NCBI GenBank assembly: GCA_030068145.1 | Contig: JAPJBO010000134.1 | Location: 186,001-250,000, forward strand | Direction: 5' to 3' | Length of the DNA: 64,000 bases | From: Diplonema papillatum | Taxonomy: Eukaryota > Euglenozoa > Diplonemea > Diplonemida > Diplonemidae | Part shown: positions 1 through 11,165 of the stretch, piece by piece | Layout of the letters: each line of letters opens with the position of its first letter | Numbering within the stretch: position 1 is the first letter of the stretch | Position numbers and translations under genes: made by a program | The notes under the pieces: generated by a model | Databases searched by the model: none | What the model was told of the DNA's origin: nothing | What the model saw: only the letters and a program-made list of their open reading frames with translations

Positions 1-509
1 CAGCGCCCAGCGCCTCGGCACATCATTGTAAATACGACTGTCCCCTGCTGGAAACGTTGTCTTTTTAGCGTTATTTGTGGATTAGAAGGTCCGTTTTCTT
101 GTTTCCCAACATTTTCACCCCACCGGACGACCCCGGTTTGCAGATTTAGAGCAAAAACTAATCCGCTGCTGAGTCAGCACGCGCGACTGCAAACAGCCTA
201 TTCACTGGTGGCCTTCGAACAGAATGATGTGTTTGTGGAATCGGTACGAGAGAGCGCAAGGTTCAACCTGACTCGACACATGCATCTATTTTTTTGCACA
301 ACGTGACACTTCGCGTTGCAACGCAAGAACCTCCGTTTCTGGATACACAGCGCAAAGGGTGCAAGGTTACACCTTTCCTCTGCTCAAGTATGCCGGTCAA
401 GGTCCAGCCGGAATGTTCTGCCGGATTCAACCAGTTGCCGGAGAAAGAAAGACGACGTACTGGGTTCGATAATAGGAAAATAAGGGGAGGGGGGGAGGGA
501 ACTTAGGAA

Positions 510-640
510 CTTCGTTTTGTTTGTGCCAGTTGATCGACTTTCCGCTTGGGAATTCTGATCAACCCCAAAAAACACGCCACCTGCGTCTTTTTTCTGCCTG
601 CACAATACACTGTAGGGCAACCCGCAAGGTATGACGAAGA
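510..640 (+). repeat. Dispersed repeat, copy 1 of 3
   Basis: It shares an ordered set of blocks with copies at about 41818-41967 and 42215-42376: a cttcgttttgtttgtg block, a gatcgattttccc-like block, gaattctgatcaacc, and a block ending gcaacccgcaag. The copies differ by substitutions and small insertions, so they are old. The family and its ends are not known. Confidence 0.6.
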
Positions 641-1575
641 CCCGCCGGGCTCGAAACTTCAAAACAGAGACCAACCAATATTTTTTCTCGTTTGCGCCAC
701 TTCCTCCTACGTTCTGGGACAGCTTCGTAAATATGTTTGGTGGTGGTATTCAACAAATCCGTACCCGAATCCTACAGAACCCTTAGTTCTTACATTCTTT
801 TTGGGCCACAACCTTTGCTGATAGCCCCAAAAGAAACTGTAGAAGCCTTGCGATTGGAATAACACCATTTTCTGTGCATGCACCAACGCCAGACGAAAGT
901 TATCACGTCGCTCTATCAAAGGGCGACCCGAGCCGATTCTTCCCGCAGCTGAGGGGCTCACGCACACTTGCTTCGGCAAGCCAGGCCTGACGGCGGGCCC
1001 GGATGCCAAGAGAGAAAACGACCAGCGCCGTAGAACCGGTTCAGAAGGCAGAGGCGCACCGCACCATGTGCCAGACGGGAGGGCGTTCGGGGGCCACCAG
1101 CTGGGGCGCATCGGCCGAAAGAGCCGCGCGAACGTGTTCGGGGGCCCAAACGCCGTGTCCCGGTCCTGCGATCCATGGAAACGCTAGGCGGACCTGAGTC
1201 TTTGCAGAAGGGGGGAGGGAGGCGATTCTTCAGGCCCGCCGATACGGCGGGTGCTCTCCCCTATAGGGTACATACGGCCGTGCGGACGCCTTTGAGAGCA
1301 CAAACGTGGTGTGGTGGCTAAAGGTCGTGGTCATCGAAGAAAAGAAGGGAAAGCGGTGCGAGTGGGTGCTTTGGCAACCCATGCAGGGTGTAAAAGGCCT
1401 TCAGGTACGAACAGCGCAGGTGAGTAGACACTCTCGCCCAGCCGAGTGTCAACAAACGACAATCAATAACAACAACACCAACAACAACAACAGCGGTTGT
1501 AGTGTTTACAAGCTCATGCTTATGCAGCAGGTGCAATTGTACCAATTCTGCGCAACAATCACTGAGCGCACGCAG

Positions 1576-1603
1576 TACATCAGCACGCATGCGTGCTGAT
1601 GTA
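1576..1603. repeat. 28-bp perfect palindrome
   Basis: The 28 bases read identically on both strands, centred on GCATGC and flanked by CAGCAC/GTGCTG. The sequence could extrude a cruciform or fold as a hairpin. No function is evident. Confidence 0.8.
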
Positions 1604-2512
1604 TATCCATAAGTCACCCCACCACAGGAGGTTGCAGTGCGACAAACCCTACTTGCACCTCGACATCCTCTCTCTCAACGAAAAAGGAGGACAAGAGCTC
1701 AGGTGTGGGGGGAGCTTGAAGGTCGGACTTTTCGTGATGCCTACTGTATCCACAGGGCGGAACAGAACGAGACCCCCTATTTTCTCCCGTACAATCTTTG
1801 CCCCCCTCTCCCCGTGAAGTTTCACCACCACGACTTCGCAGTGTGGTTGCCGTTGTCCTCCGGTTCCCCTCCGCCCGGATACATGAAACAATCTTTATGG
1901 GGGTCCATCCGGTCTCCTGTGCCGCTTCTGATTCTTCCTGCCTGGGTTTGATTGGGCAACTATGTCGTTCTGTACCCACCCCCGTAGGACATTGCCTCTG
2001 CAGGAAGAGGAAACCATGCGTGGTGTCGAACGCTGGCCCCTTGCCTGAACGAAGACGGACAGAGGGTTGCGCCTACAGTTTCGGTTTCGGCCTGAACATG
2101 CCCGGGTTGCCCCGAGTCTTCACAACGTGTTTGGCCTGTGGGTTATACAGTTTGAGTTGTAAGAAGGTCTGGGTACGGAACTAGGCTAAACAGACAACCC
2201 CCAGACAAAGTGCGGACGATAGCCAGTGCAGACTACCTTCAAGTTGAACTGACTGACGTCGGAGAAAAACAGCACAAGCCACGTCCAGGCTGCACAATGC
2301 AGACCATTCAGCAAAGCTGAACAGACAGGTCAGATGAATTCACGTTCGACGCAGATGGGGGACAGATGGGCTTCTGGGTCAAGTCGGTACTAGTCGCAGA
2401 GATGCGGAAGCTACCCCATCCCACATACCCACCCCATTTCTCACAACTCCCTGCTGCATTGACACACGCACTGGTCTAGATTCAGAATTTCTACCACGGT
2501 AGCAGCACGGTC

Positions 2513-4880
2513 AATCGTGGGGCGGTGGGGTACAGTCTGTCCTTTTCGCGAAATGCAAAGCGAACTACTGCGATTCACCCCCCTGTTCTCATGGAATGAA
2601 GACGAGCAATTGTGGTGCAAAGCAGTGAGTTTTGTCGAGGCGGAGTTGTCGCTTGGAATCTTGGGGCGATGGGGTACAGTCTGTGCTTATCGCGGAATGC
2701 AAAGCGAACTACTGCGATTCACCCCCCTGTTCTCATGAAGTGAAACCGAGCAATTGTGGTGCAAAGCAGTGAGTTTTGTCGAGGAGTTGTCGCTTGGAAT
2801 CTTGGGGCGATGGGGTACAGTCTGTGCTTATCGCGGAATGCAAAGCGAACTACTGCGATTCACCCCCCTGTTCTCATGAAGTGAAACCAAGCAATTGTGG
2901 TGCAAAGCAGTGAGTTTTGTCGAGGAGTTGTCGCTTGGAATCTTGGGGCGATGGGGTACAGTCTGTGCTTATCGCGGAATGCAAAGCGAACTACTGCGAT
3001 TCACCCCCCTGTTCTCATGAAGTGAAACCAAGCAATTGTGGTGCAAAGCAGTGAGTTTTGTCGAGGAGTTGTCGCTTGGAATCTTGGGGCGATGGGGTAC
3101 AGTCTGTGCTTATCGCGGAATGCAAAGCGAACTACTGCGATTCACCCCCCTGTTCTCATGAAGTGAAACCAAGCAATTGTGGTGCAAAGCAGTGAGTTTT
3201 GTCGAGGAGTTGTCGCTTGGAATCTTGGGGCGATGGGGTACAGTCTGTGCTTATCGCGGAATGCAAAGCGAACTACTGCGATTCACCCCCCTGTTCTCAT
3301 GAAGTGAAACCAAGCAATTGTGGTGCAAAGCAGTGAGTTTTGTCGAGGAGTTGTCGCTTGGAATCTTGGGGCGATGGGGTACAGTCTGTGCTTATCGCGG
3401 AATGCAAAGCGAACTACTGCGATTCACCCCCCTGTTCTCATGAAGTGAAACCAAGCAATTGTGGTGCAAAGCAGTGAGTTTTGTCGAGGAGTTGTCGCTT
3501 GGAATCTTGGGGCGATGGGGTACAGTCTGTGCTTATCGCGAAATGCAAAGCGAACTACTGCGATTCACCCCCCTGTTCTCATGAAGTGAAACCGAGCAAT
3601 TGTGGTGCAAGGCAGTGAGTTTTGTCGAGGAGTTGTCGCTTGGAATCTTGGTCTGTGCTTATCGCGAAATGCAAAGCGAACTACTGCGATTCACCCCCTG
3701 TTCTCATGGAATGCAGACGAGCAATTGTGGTGGAATCTTGGGGCGATGGGGTACAGTCTGTGCTTATCGCAAAATGCAAAGCGAACTACTGCGATTCACC
3801 CCCCTGTTCTCATGGAATGAAGACGAGCAATTGTGGTGCAAGGCAGTGAGTTTTGTCGTCGCTTGGAATCTTGGGGCGAGTCTGTGCTTATCGCGGAATG
3901 CAAAGCGAACTACTGCGATTCACCCCCCTGTTCTCATGAAGTGAAACCAAGCAATTGTGGTGCAAAGCAGTGAGTTTTGTCGAGGAGTTGTCGCTTGGAA
4001 TCTTGGGGCGATGGGGTACAGTCTGTGCTTATCGCGGAATGCAAAGCGAACTACTGCGATTCACTCCCCTGTTCTCATGGAATGAAGACGAGCAATTGTG
4101 GTGCAAGGCAGTGAGTTTTGTCGTCGCTTGGAATCTTGGGGCGAGTCTGTGCTTATCGCGGAATGCAAAGCGAACTACTGCGATTCACCCCCCTGTTCTC
4201 ATGAAGTGAAACCAAGCAATTGTGGTGCAAAGCAGTGAGTTTTGTCGAGGAGTTGTCGCTTGGAATCTTGGGGCGATGGGGTACAGTCTGTGCTTATCGC
4301 GGAATGCAAAGCGAACTACTGCGATTCACCCCCCTGTTCTCATGAAGTGAAACCAAGCAATTGTGGTGCAAAGCAGTGAGTTTTGTCGAGGAGTTGTCGC
4401 TTGGAATCTTGGGGCGATGGGGTACAGTCTGTGCTTATCGCGGAATGCAAAGCGAACTACTGCGATTCACCCCCCTGTTCTCATGAAGTGAAACCAAGCA
4501 ATTGTGGTGCAAAGCAGTGAGTTTTGTCGAGGAGTTGTCGCTTGGAATCTTGGGGCGATGGGGTACAGTCTGTGCTTATCGCGGAATGCAAAGCGAACTA
4601 CTGCGATTCACCCCCCTGTTCTCATGGAACGAAGAAGCAAAGCAGTGAGTTATGCCGAGGCGGATTCTTCGCTTGGAATCTTGGGGCGATGGGGTACAGT
4701 CTGTGCTTATCGCGGAATGCAAAGCGAACTACTGCGATTCACTCCCCTGTTCTCATGGAATGAAGACGAGCAATTGTGGTGCAAGGCAGTGAGTTTTGTC
4801 GTCGCTTGGAATCTTGGGGCGAGTCTGTGCTTATCGCGGAATGCAAAGCGAACTACAGCGATTCACCCCCCTTTCTTCAT
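2513..4880. repeat. 141-bp tandem repeat array, about 17 units
   Basis: Successive copies of ggaatcttggggcgatgg start 141 bp apart (for example 2655, 2796, 2937, 3078). The left and central units are nearly identical; those between about 3600 and 3900 and at the right end carry deletions. Because 141 is a multiple of three, a 47-codon frame recurs, but many units carry in-frame TGA from a shared tgaagtga block, so this is not a convincing protein gene. It reads as a satellite homogenised by unequal exchange. Confidence 0.9.
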
Positions 4881-5635
4881 GAAGTGAAGACTGGCAAGTT
4901 TGCGGTGTGGAAAAAAAGTTGCTAACTGCTGCGCTCGTGGTTATGCAAACCAAACACAATTTACAAACGCAAAATGAAAACGCAATGGGGCATACTCTCG
5001 GCTTCGCCTGCCCTGTTAAAGAGGCTGGCATGCCCGTTGCCTCGCAAGTACGCTGCCAGATTGAAGAGTGAACGTTGACCTGTCAGGTTTTTGGAGCTGT
5101 CAAAAAAGGCCGTTGGAAGCATGCCGGCGCATGCTTTCGAGACACCATCGTTATCTTGCTTCCGTCCATCCACACATTACCGAAACCCCTTTCTCTAAAA
5201 GAGTGAACCGAAACACGGCGCAGACGGGACCAGTGCAGTGTTGAGCGCACACCCAGCAGCGGCCGCCAACTTGCCGCGACACCTATGATCAAAGTAAAGT
5301 GGAAAAGAGAATAGAAGGTTTTCGAAGAGAAAGGGGGGTGGTGAATAATTTTGACCTCGTAGCTCGCTGGGTCAGGCGCGCCAGGCGGGGAAACTAAGAA
5401 AAATTAACGTGCTGGAATCAGTACGTTCAGCATGCTGAACGTAAGGCCGGCGGGCAACCCGCACTCGTGGCTCTTCGTCCCCCCCCAGTGTCTTCGTGTG
5501 GCAGCCAGGTAGGGGCAGAAGCGGCCCCCTATTCGATTATTTGCCCATATAAAAGCAGTCCATGCCTCTGAAGTGTGCACCGCACGAGACTAGACAATTT
5601 TGGAAGGTTCAGGTCGGGCAGGCCACCTTCCTGTC
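4881..5635. other. Unique spacer with a 22-bp palindrome, no gene seen
   Basis: No supported coding region. A perfect 22-bp palindrome centred on AGCATGCT lies at 5422-5443. The right edge, 5636-5643, is the left copy of a target-site duplication. Confidence 0.5.
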
Positions 5636-5643
5636 TCCGCAAA

Positions 5644-5775
5644 GGGGCTAATTCCCATTCTAGAACTGTTTTTTAACTTTTTGCCCATTATAGAACAGTT
5701 TTTAACTTTTTGCCCATTCTCGATAACTTTGTGCCCATTATAGAACATTCGCTAAGTTTGTGCCAATGACCGGTA
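5644..5775 (+). repeat. Left terminal inverted repeat of the 2.64-kb element
   Basis: It matches the reverse complement of 8135-8284. It has an internal substructure of repeated taactttttgccca and gtgcccattatagaa blocks, which could be subterminal transposase binding sites (inference). Confidence 0.85.
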
Positions 5776-6180
5776 TAGAAGATTCCGCTAACTTTTTGCC
5801 CATTATAGAAAATCACCAAATCGTCTCCTCTGGGACTCGATACCCCAACCTCCAGGCTGCGTTTTCGGACCAAAATGTTGGGTCAGTTTTTTTGGTTCCC
5901 AACTCGGGTCCAGGTTGGTCCAAGTTTTGGGTCAGGTTTTGGGTTCAAGTTTCGGTCCACGCGGGCCCGGTCTGAAGTCTGGGCCTAATTACTGGTAGCG
6001 CCAGGCCAGTAATCTGGTAACCAGACTGGTCCTGGACCTGGACTATGTCATCATGCCACGGAAACGCCTGGAACAGACCGGGCGGTCTGCTCAGACTGCT
6101 GTCACTGACAGTGTCAGGCTGCGTGCAGTCTGACAGTGTTAGTCTGGCCCTCTGGGCCTCTGGCAGCTGGCGCTCTATTG

Positions 6181-8130
6181 ATGACCAACCCAAGTTTGGG
6201 GGACCCAAGTTTGGGGACCCGACCCAAGTTTGGGACCCAAGTTTGGGACCCAAGTTTCGGACCCAAGTTTGGGGGACCCAAGTTTGGGGGACCCAAGTTT
6301 GGGACCCAAGTTTGGGACCCAAGTTTCGGACCCAAGTTTGGGGGACCCAAGTTTGGGACCCAAGTTTGGGGGACCCAAGTTTGGGGGACCCAAGTTTGGG
6401 ACCCAAGTTTGGGGGACCCAAGTTTGGGGGACCCAAGTTTGGGACCCAAGTTTCGGACCCAAGTTTCGGACCCAAGTTTGGGGGACCCAAGTTTGGGACC
6501 CAAGTTTGGGGGACCCAAGTTTGGGACCCAAGTTTCGGACCCAAGTTTGGGGGACCCAAGTTTGGGACCCAAGTTTCGGACCCAAGTTTGGGACCCAAGT
6601 TTCGGACCCAAGTTTGGGGGACCCAAGTTTGGGACCCAAGTTTGGGGGACCCAAGTTTGGGGGACCCAAGTTTGGGGGACCCAAGTTTGGGACCCAAGTT
6701 TGGGGGACCCAAGTTTGGGACCCAAGTTTGGGACCCAAGTTTCGGACCCAAGTTTGGGGGACCCAAGTTTGGGACCCAAGTTTGGGACCCAAGTTTGGGG
6801 GACCCAAGTTTGGGACCCAAGTTTGGGACCCAAGTTTCGGACCCAAGTTTGGGGGACCCAAGTTTGGGACCCAAGTTTGGGGGACCCAAGTTTGGGGGAC
6901 CCAAGTTTGGGACCCAAGTTTGGGGGACCCAAGTTTGGGACCCAAGTTTGGGACCCAAGTTTGGGACCCAAGTTTCGGACCCAAGTTTGGGGGACCCAAG
7001 TTTGGGACCCAAGTTTGGGGGACCCAAGTTTGGGACCCAAGTTTCGGACCCAAGTTTGGGGGACCCAAGTTTGGGACCCAAGTTTGGGGGACCCAAGTTT
7101 GGGACCCAAGTTTGGGACCCAAGTTTGGGGGACCCAAGTTTGGGACCCAAGTTTGGGGGACCCAAGTTTGGGACCCAAGTTTGGGGAACCCAAGTTTGGG
7201 GGACCCGACCGAAGTTTGGGGGACCCAAGTTTGGGGAACCCAAGTTTGGGGGACCCGACCGAAGTTTCGGGGACCCAAGTTTGGGGGACCCAAGTTTGGG
7301 GGACCCAAGTTTGGGACCCAAGTTTCGGACCCAAGTTTGGGGAACCCAAGTTCGGGACCCAAGTTCGGGACCCAAGTTCGGGACCCAAGTTCGGGACCCA
7401 AGTTCGGGACCCAAGTTCGGGACCCAAGTTCGGGACCCAAGTTCGGACCCAAGTGTGGGACCCAAGTGTGGGACCCAAGTGTGGGACCCAAGTTCGGGAC
7501 ACAAGTTCGGGACCCAAGTTCGGGACCCAAGTTCGGGACCCAAGTTTCGGACCCAAGTTTGGGACCCAAGTTTGGGGGACCCAAGTTTGGGGGACCCAAG
7601 TTTGGGGGACCCAAGTTTGGGACCCAAGTTTGGGGGACCCAAGTTTGGGACCCAAGTTTCGGACCCAAGTTTGGGGGACCCAAGTTTGGGGGACCCAAGT
7701 TTGGGACCCAAGTTTGGGGAACCCAAGTTTGGGGGACCCGACCGAAGTTTGGGGGACCCAAGTTTGGGGGACCCAAGTTTCGGACCCAAGTTTGGGGAAC
7801 CCAAGTTTGGGGGACTCAAGTTTGGGGGACCCGACCCAAGTTTGGGACCCAAGTTTGGGGAACCCAAGTTTGGGGGACCCAAGTTTGGGACCCAAGTTGT
7901 CGGGACCCAAGTTCGGGACCCAAGTTCGGGACCCAAGTTCGGGACCCAAGTTCGGGACCCAAGTTCGGACCCAAGTGTGGGACCCAAGTGTGGGACCCAA
8001 GTGTGGGACCCAAGTTCGGGACACAAGTTCGGGACCCAAGTTCGGGACCCAAGTTCGGGACCCAAGTTAGGGACCCAAGTTCGGGACCCAAGTGTGGGAC
8101 CCAAGTTTGGTACCCAAGTTTGGGACCCAA
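6181..8130. repeat. GGGACCCAAGTTT minisatellite (13/15-bp units)
   Basis: About 2 kb of head-to-tail units of 13 bp (gggacccaagttt) and 15 bp (two extra g), with variants cggacccaagttt, cgggacccaagtt and gtgggacccaa. A block of variant units at about 7340-7545 recurs at about 7895-8090, which shows a segmental duplication inside the array. The very long ORFs on both strands here (over 600 codons in several frames) come from the repeat lacking stop codons and are not genes. Confidence 0.95.
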
Positions 8131-8134
8131 GTTG

Positions 8135-8284
8135 TCGGTCATTGGCACAAAGTTAGCGAATGTTCTGTAATGGGCACAAAGTCATCGAGAATGGGCAAAA
8201 AGTTAAAAACAGTTCTAGAAGTGGGCACAAAGGTGGCGAATAGGCAAAAAGTTAAGAAGATGTGCTATAATGGGAATTAGCCCC
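8135..8284 (-). repeat. Right terminal inverted repeat of the 2.64-kb element
   Basis: Reverse complement of the left terminal repeat, with small indels. It ends next to the right copy of the octamer tccgcaaa. Confidence 0.85.
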
Positions 8285-8558
8285 TCCGCAAAGACCGGTG
8301 TGTTTTATAATTGGAGCTTGACGGGATTGAGTCACTCTGTCATGGAACCTTAAAATGTACCCTAGATGGGGACCTAAATGCATACCCGTCGTGTGCCTGA
8401 TGCGACGAGTTCCATCGGGATCATAACCATGTAGTCGTGGATGGCGCCAACGCAGACACCGCTGTATCCACGCATTGCAGCGTGCACTGCTTCGTGTGAC
8501 ATTCTGCAGCAGAAACTGTGTGAGGGAGGGATGTAGTGGTTGGATCTGATCCTGAGGG

Positions 8559-8876
8559 CAGGGCTTACGCTCCGTTTCCGGTCTCAGAGAAAATACGTGT
8601 GGTCCACATGTGGGCGCTTAAGGTTCGAGGGGGAAAAAAACCTTTCCCCTCATGTGCGACGGCAAAAAAAAAAAATAGCGTCGCTAGGTAGCTACTGGAC
8701 TTGGCGACACCTGGCTGTGCGGCCTTGACCACTAGTGGGCCTAGACTCCCCCTGCATGTGGACCAATAAATCAAAATCCACATGTGGTACCTGTGGATCC
8801 ACACGTGGGGGAACAAAATCCAAAAAGAATTAACGTGTGGAAATCCACACGTTCCACACGTGGAGCGTAAGCCCTG
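8559..8876. mobile_element. 318-bp MITE with CAGGG ends (hAT-like)
   Basis: It begins CAGGGCTTACGCTCC (8559-8573) and ends with the exact reverse complement (8862-8876). CAGGG-type termini are typical of hAT elements. Both arms are rich in CACGTG/CCACATGTGG-like palindromes. I could not see matching 8-bp flanks, so the target-site duplication is absent or eroded. It holds no coding capacity and would depend on a transposase in trans. Confidence 0.75.
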
Positions 8877-8884
8877 AGTCAACG

Positions 8885-9555
8885 TCCAATTTCAGATCTC
8901 AAAATTAATTAGACTTGGTAGTCGACGTCTCGCCACCCACCACCCTTTGGCCCTCCCGCCCCTGCCCCTCCTCCCTCCTCTTCCACCGCCTCCTTTTTAC
9001 TCATCCTGCCCATGGCTTCGCCATGGCTTCGCCATGGCTTCGCCCCTTGACCCTCCTGCCTCGGCTCCCCCCTTTATCCCTCCCCTGCCTTGGCTCACCC
9101 CTTGCCGCTGATCCCGGTTGGTAGTGACCCGGCTCTACCCCAACCCCCAGCCCAAAATGAATTCAATTTTCCGAGTCTAGAGGTTGGTAAATTGAAATTC
9201 TCAATTTAGCTCTCTAGCGAGCTATCCCACTTTTCTGGGGCAGGCCGTGACCCCGGGCTTTTTTTTACCGTTTTTTCATGGTACTTTTTGAGAATTCACA
9301 ATTCGTCGAAAATTTTTCTCGCGGCGGACAACGGCGTGGCACAGTCGTCAGTTGACGACGTTCCTTACCTACGGGTGGGAGGTTCGGTTCCCGCCGGTGG
9401 ACTTGTTTCCGGGTCTGCACTCAGCATCAAAGATTCACCAGGGGCGGTCCGGAGGGGCCCTCCCCCCTTAATAAGGGCCCACAACTTGCCATCATCAAGG
9501 TTTTCCGGGGGGGGGGGTCCGGGGTACGCGCCCCGAACTTGCTATCATCCCAACC
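8885..9555. other. No gene seen; short 12-bp microrepeat
   Basis: Pyrimidine-rich, low-complexity sequence with a threefold repeat of atggcttcgcc at about 9010-9046. No supported coding region. Confidence 0.4.
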
Positions 9556-9559
9556 GAAC

Positions 9560-9835
9560 TTGCCATCAGGGTTCAACGGGTTCGGGTTTTCACAAACGCC
9601 GAACTGGACAAAAAGGTTCGGGTTTGCACCAACGCCGGACCTGGGCAAAAGGTGCGGGTTTGCACCAACGCCAGGCTGAGCAAAACAATTCGGGTTGGAC
9701 AAACCGGACCGGCAAAAAGGTTCGGGTTTGCACAACGCCCGACTGGGCAAACGGTTCGGGTTGCACAAACGCCGGACTGGGCAAAAAGGTTCGGGTTTGC
9801 GCAAACGCCGGACTGAGCAAAAGGTTACCTCTAGA
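9560..9835. repeat. About 36-bp minisatellite
   Basis: Degenerate tandem units each contain aaaggttcgggtttgca followed by caacgccggactgggc. About seven or eight units are present, with deletions in the middle. Overlapping ORFs on both strands are explained by the repeat. Confidence 0.85.
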
Positions 9836-10065
9836 CTCGCTAAGGGTGGTCCTAACACCCATGTACTTTTTTTTCGCACTCGGGGTGGCCCCGAGCTCCA
9901 GACCCATATATAAATCACTGGCTTCGGTTCGACGCTGGGGCTGCTTCCGACATCGCTTGTCGTGTCTTCGATAGGAACCAACTTCTTCTTTTTAGCACTC
10001 TTATGCAGAGCTCCCGCTAACCTCACTTTTGGTGAGGAATTCCAAAACCTGCTTAAAAATTTTTT

Positions 10066-10290
10066 GTGCCTCCATTTTTTTTCCCTCCGTGCTGCGTAGG
10101 TTTATTAGCTTCGTTTCTGCCTCGGTTTCTCGAGCAACTTTCTGAGACCGAGAAGCTTTTCTCCAGGGGAGCACCAGAATCTTTCAAGGGGGGTCCGGGG
10201 GGGTCTGCCCCCCGGCGAACGGTACGGTACTGGTGGAGAAAGTTTACACTTCTCAGTCTGTTTGTCACAATAAACACTGCACATTCCTGA
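10066..10290 (+). repeat. Dispersed repeat, copy A, with GC-rich module
   Basis: Diverged direct duplicate of 10600-10880. The shared order of blocks is: a T-rich start, ttattagcttc, tctgagaccgagaagctt, aatctttcaa, a GC-rich palindromic module (about 10188-10232), then gtttacacttctcagt and gtttgtc. The GC-rich module recurs elsewhere in the window. Confidence 0.7.
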
Positions 10291-10559
10291 AGGCAACAGC
10301 CCATTTCAAATTCAATCCCCACTCGATACTGTGTGTGCTGGTAAATCATTGCCACGAGTAGATGCAGACCAGAGATCACATGGAACAAGGCACTTGTGTC
10401 GACTCGGAGAGAATCTGTCAAGAAATCCGGGGCTGCTTCTGAGCCTCGACTCTCTTTCTCGGCTCCAGCCCCCAACTTCTACCCGCCAGCCCACCATGCC
10501 CAGCAGAGAGTAGACCGTGATGCAGTGCTTTGGCTACACAATACCACCAATGGGAAAAA

Positions 10560-10591
10560 GGTGAGGAATTCCTCATGAGGAATTCCTCACC
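10560..10591. repeat. 32-bp perfect palindrome
   Basis: A perfect inverted repeat without spacer, made of repeated GAGGAATTCCTC blocks and flanked by A-rich sequence on the left and T-rich sequence on the right. It lies between the two copies of the dispersed repeat at 10.07 and 10.6 kb. Confidence 0.85.
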
Positions 10592-10599
10592 CTCTTTTT

Positions 10600-10880
10600 T
10601 CGAGCCTCTTTTTTTGAAGAATTCCTCGCACTTTTTCGTTAGCGGGAGCACTGCTCTTATGTGGGGGCCGTCCTGCTGCAGGCTATTAGCTTCATTTTGC
10701 CTCAGTTTTCCAAATTCCGTCTCAATAACCAATTTGCTTTTCTCGCTCTGAAACCGAGAAGCTTTGTTTAGGCCTCCCGAATCTTCCAAAAGGGGGGGGT
10801 CCGGGGGGAGTCTGCCCTCGGCAAACGGTTCGGTACATTCAGAGAGTTTACACTTCTCAGTCCGTTTGTCGCGTTAAACA
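10600..10880 (+). repeat. Dispersed repeat, copy B, with GC-rich module
   Basis: Second diverged copy of the repeat at 10066-10290, in the same orientation. Its GC-rich module lies at about 10790-10836. Confidence 0.7.
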
Positions 10881-11099
10881 CATCGACCAACGTACTGATG
10901 GCACTACCACTGCCAGCCAGCTTCCTGGCACAGCGGCCTCCACCGGACCCCCACGACTTTTTCCATCGAAGGTCGTTTTTTGCACTTTTCTTTTATTTGT
11001 TTCCGGTCGCCGATTTCCAAATTCGGTCAGCTGACGTAATTAGGAGTGGGAAGCTAGCCCTGTCCTGCTGCCTAACACTTCTTTCCGTTCGTTCGCCAT

Positions 11100-11165
11100 T
11101 GCTCAGTAGTAGTAGTGGTTTGAACTTGTTATGCAGCAACAATCTGTGACGATTGACTGCACAAG
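11100..11165 (+). repeat. Dispersed repeat fragment, related to 55852-55915
   Basis: Both places share cagtagtagtagt, gtttgaactt, atgcagcaac and gacgat-gactgc in the same order and orientation. The adjoining segment at about 11210-11290 (acaaacaaacaagtgac, gagcgcacac) resembles 44885-44960. These may be pieces of one old family. Confidence 0.45.

Larger units (their letters stand above)
1..2480. other. No recognisable gene; mostly unique sequence
   Basis: I see no convincing coding region on either strand; the short ORFs have no recognisable motif and overlap one another. Two things stand out. Positions 510-640 match two later dispersed copies near 41.8 and 42.3 kb. A 28-bp perfect palindrome lies at 1576-1603. 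Confidence 0.6.
5644..8284. mobile_element. 2.64-kb TIR element with 8-bp target-site duplication, non-autonomous
   Basis: The outer ends match as inverted repeats: the left end starts GGGGCTAATTCCCATT at 5644 and the right end, read on the minus strand from 8284, starts the same way. Homology continues for about 130 bp on each side (5644-5775 and 8135-8284) and holds several copies of an aactttttgcccatta-type block. The octamer tccgcaaa flanks both ends directly (5636-5643 and 8285-8292), as expected of a target-site duplication. An 8-bp duplication with long TIRs suits hAT-like or Mutator-like insertion. No transposase lies inside; the interior is a minisatellite, so it would need a transposase supplied in trans. 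Confidence 0.85.

Noticed and set aside
5945..8170. Several ORFs of 500-719 codons on both strands
   Set aside because: They are translations of a GGGACCCAAGTTT minisatellite without stop codons in any frame, inside a TIR element.
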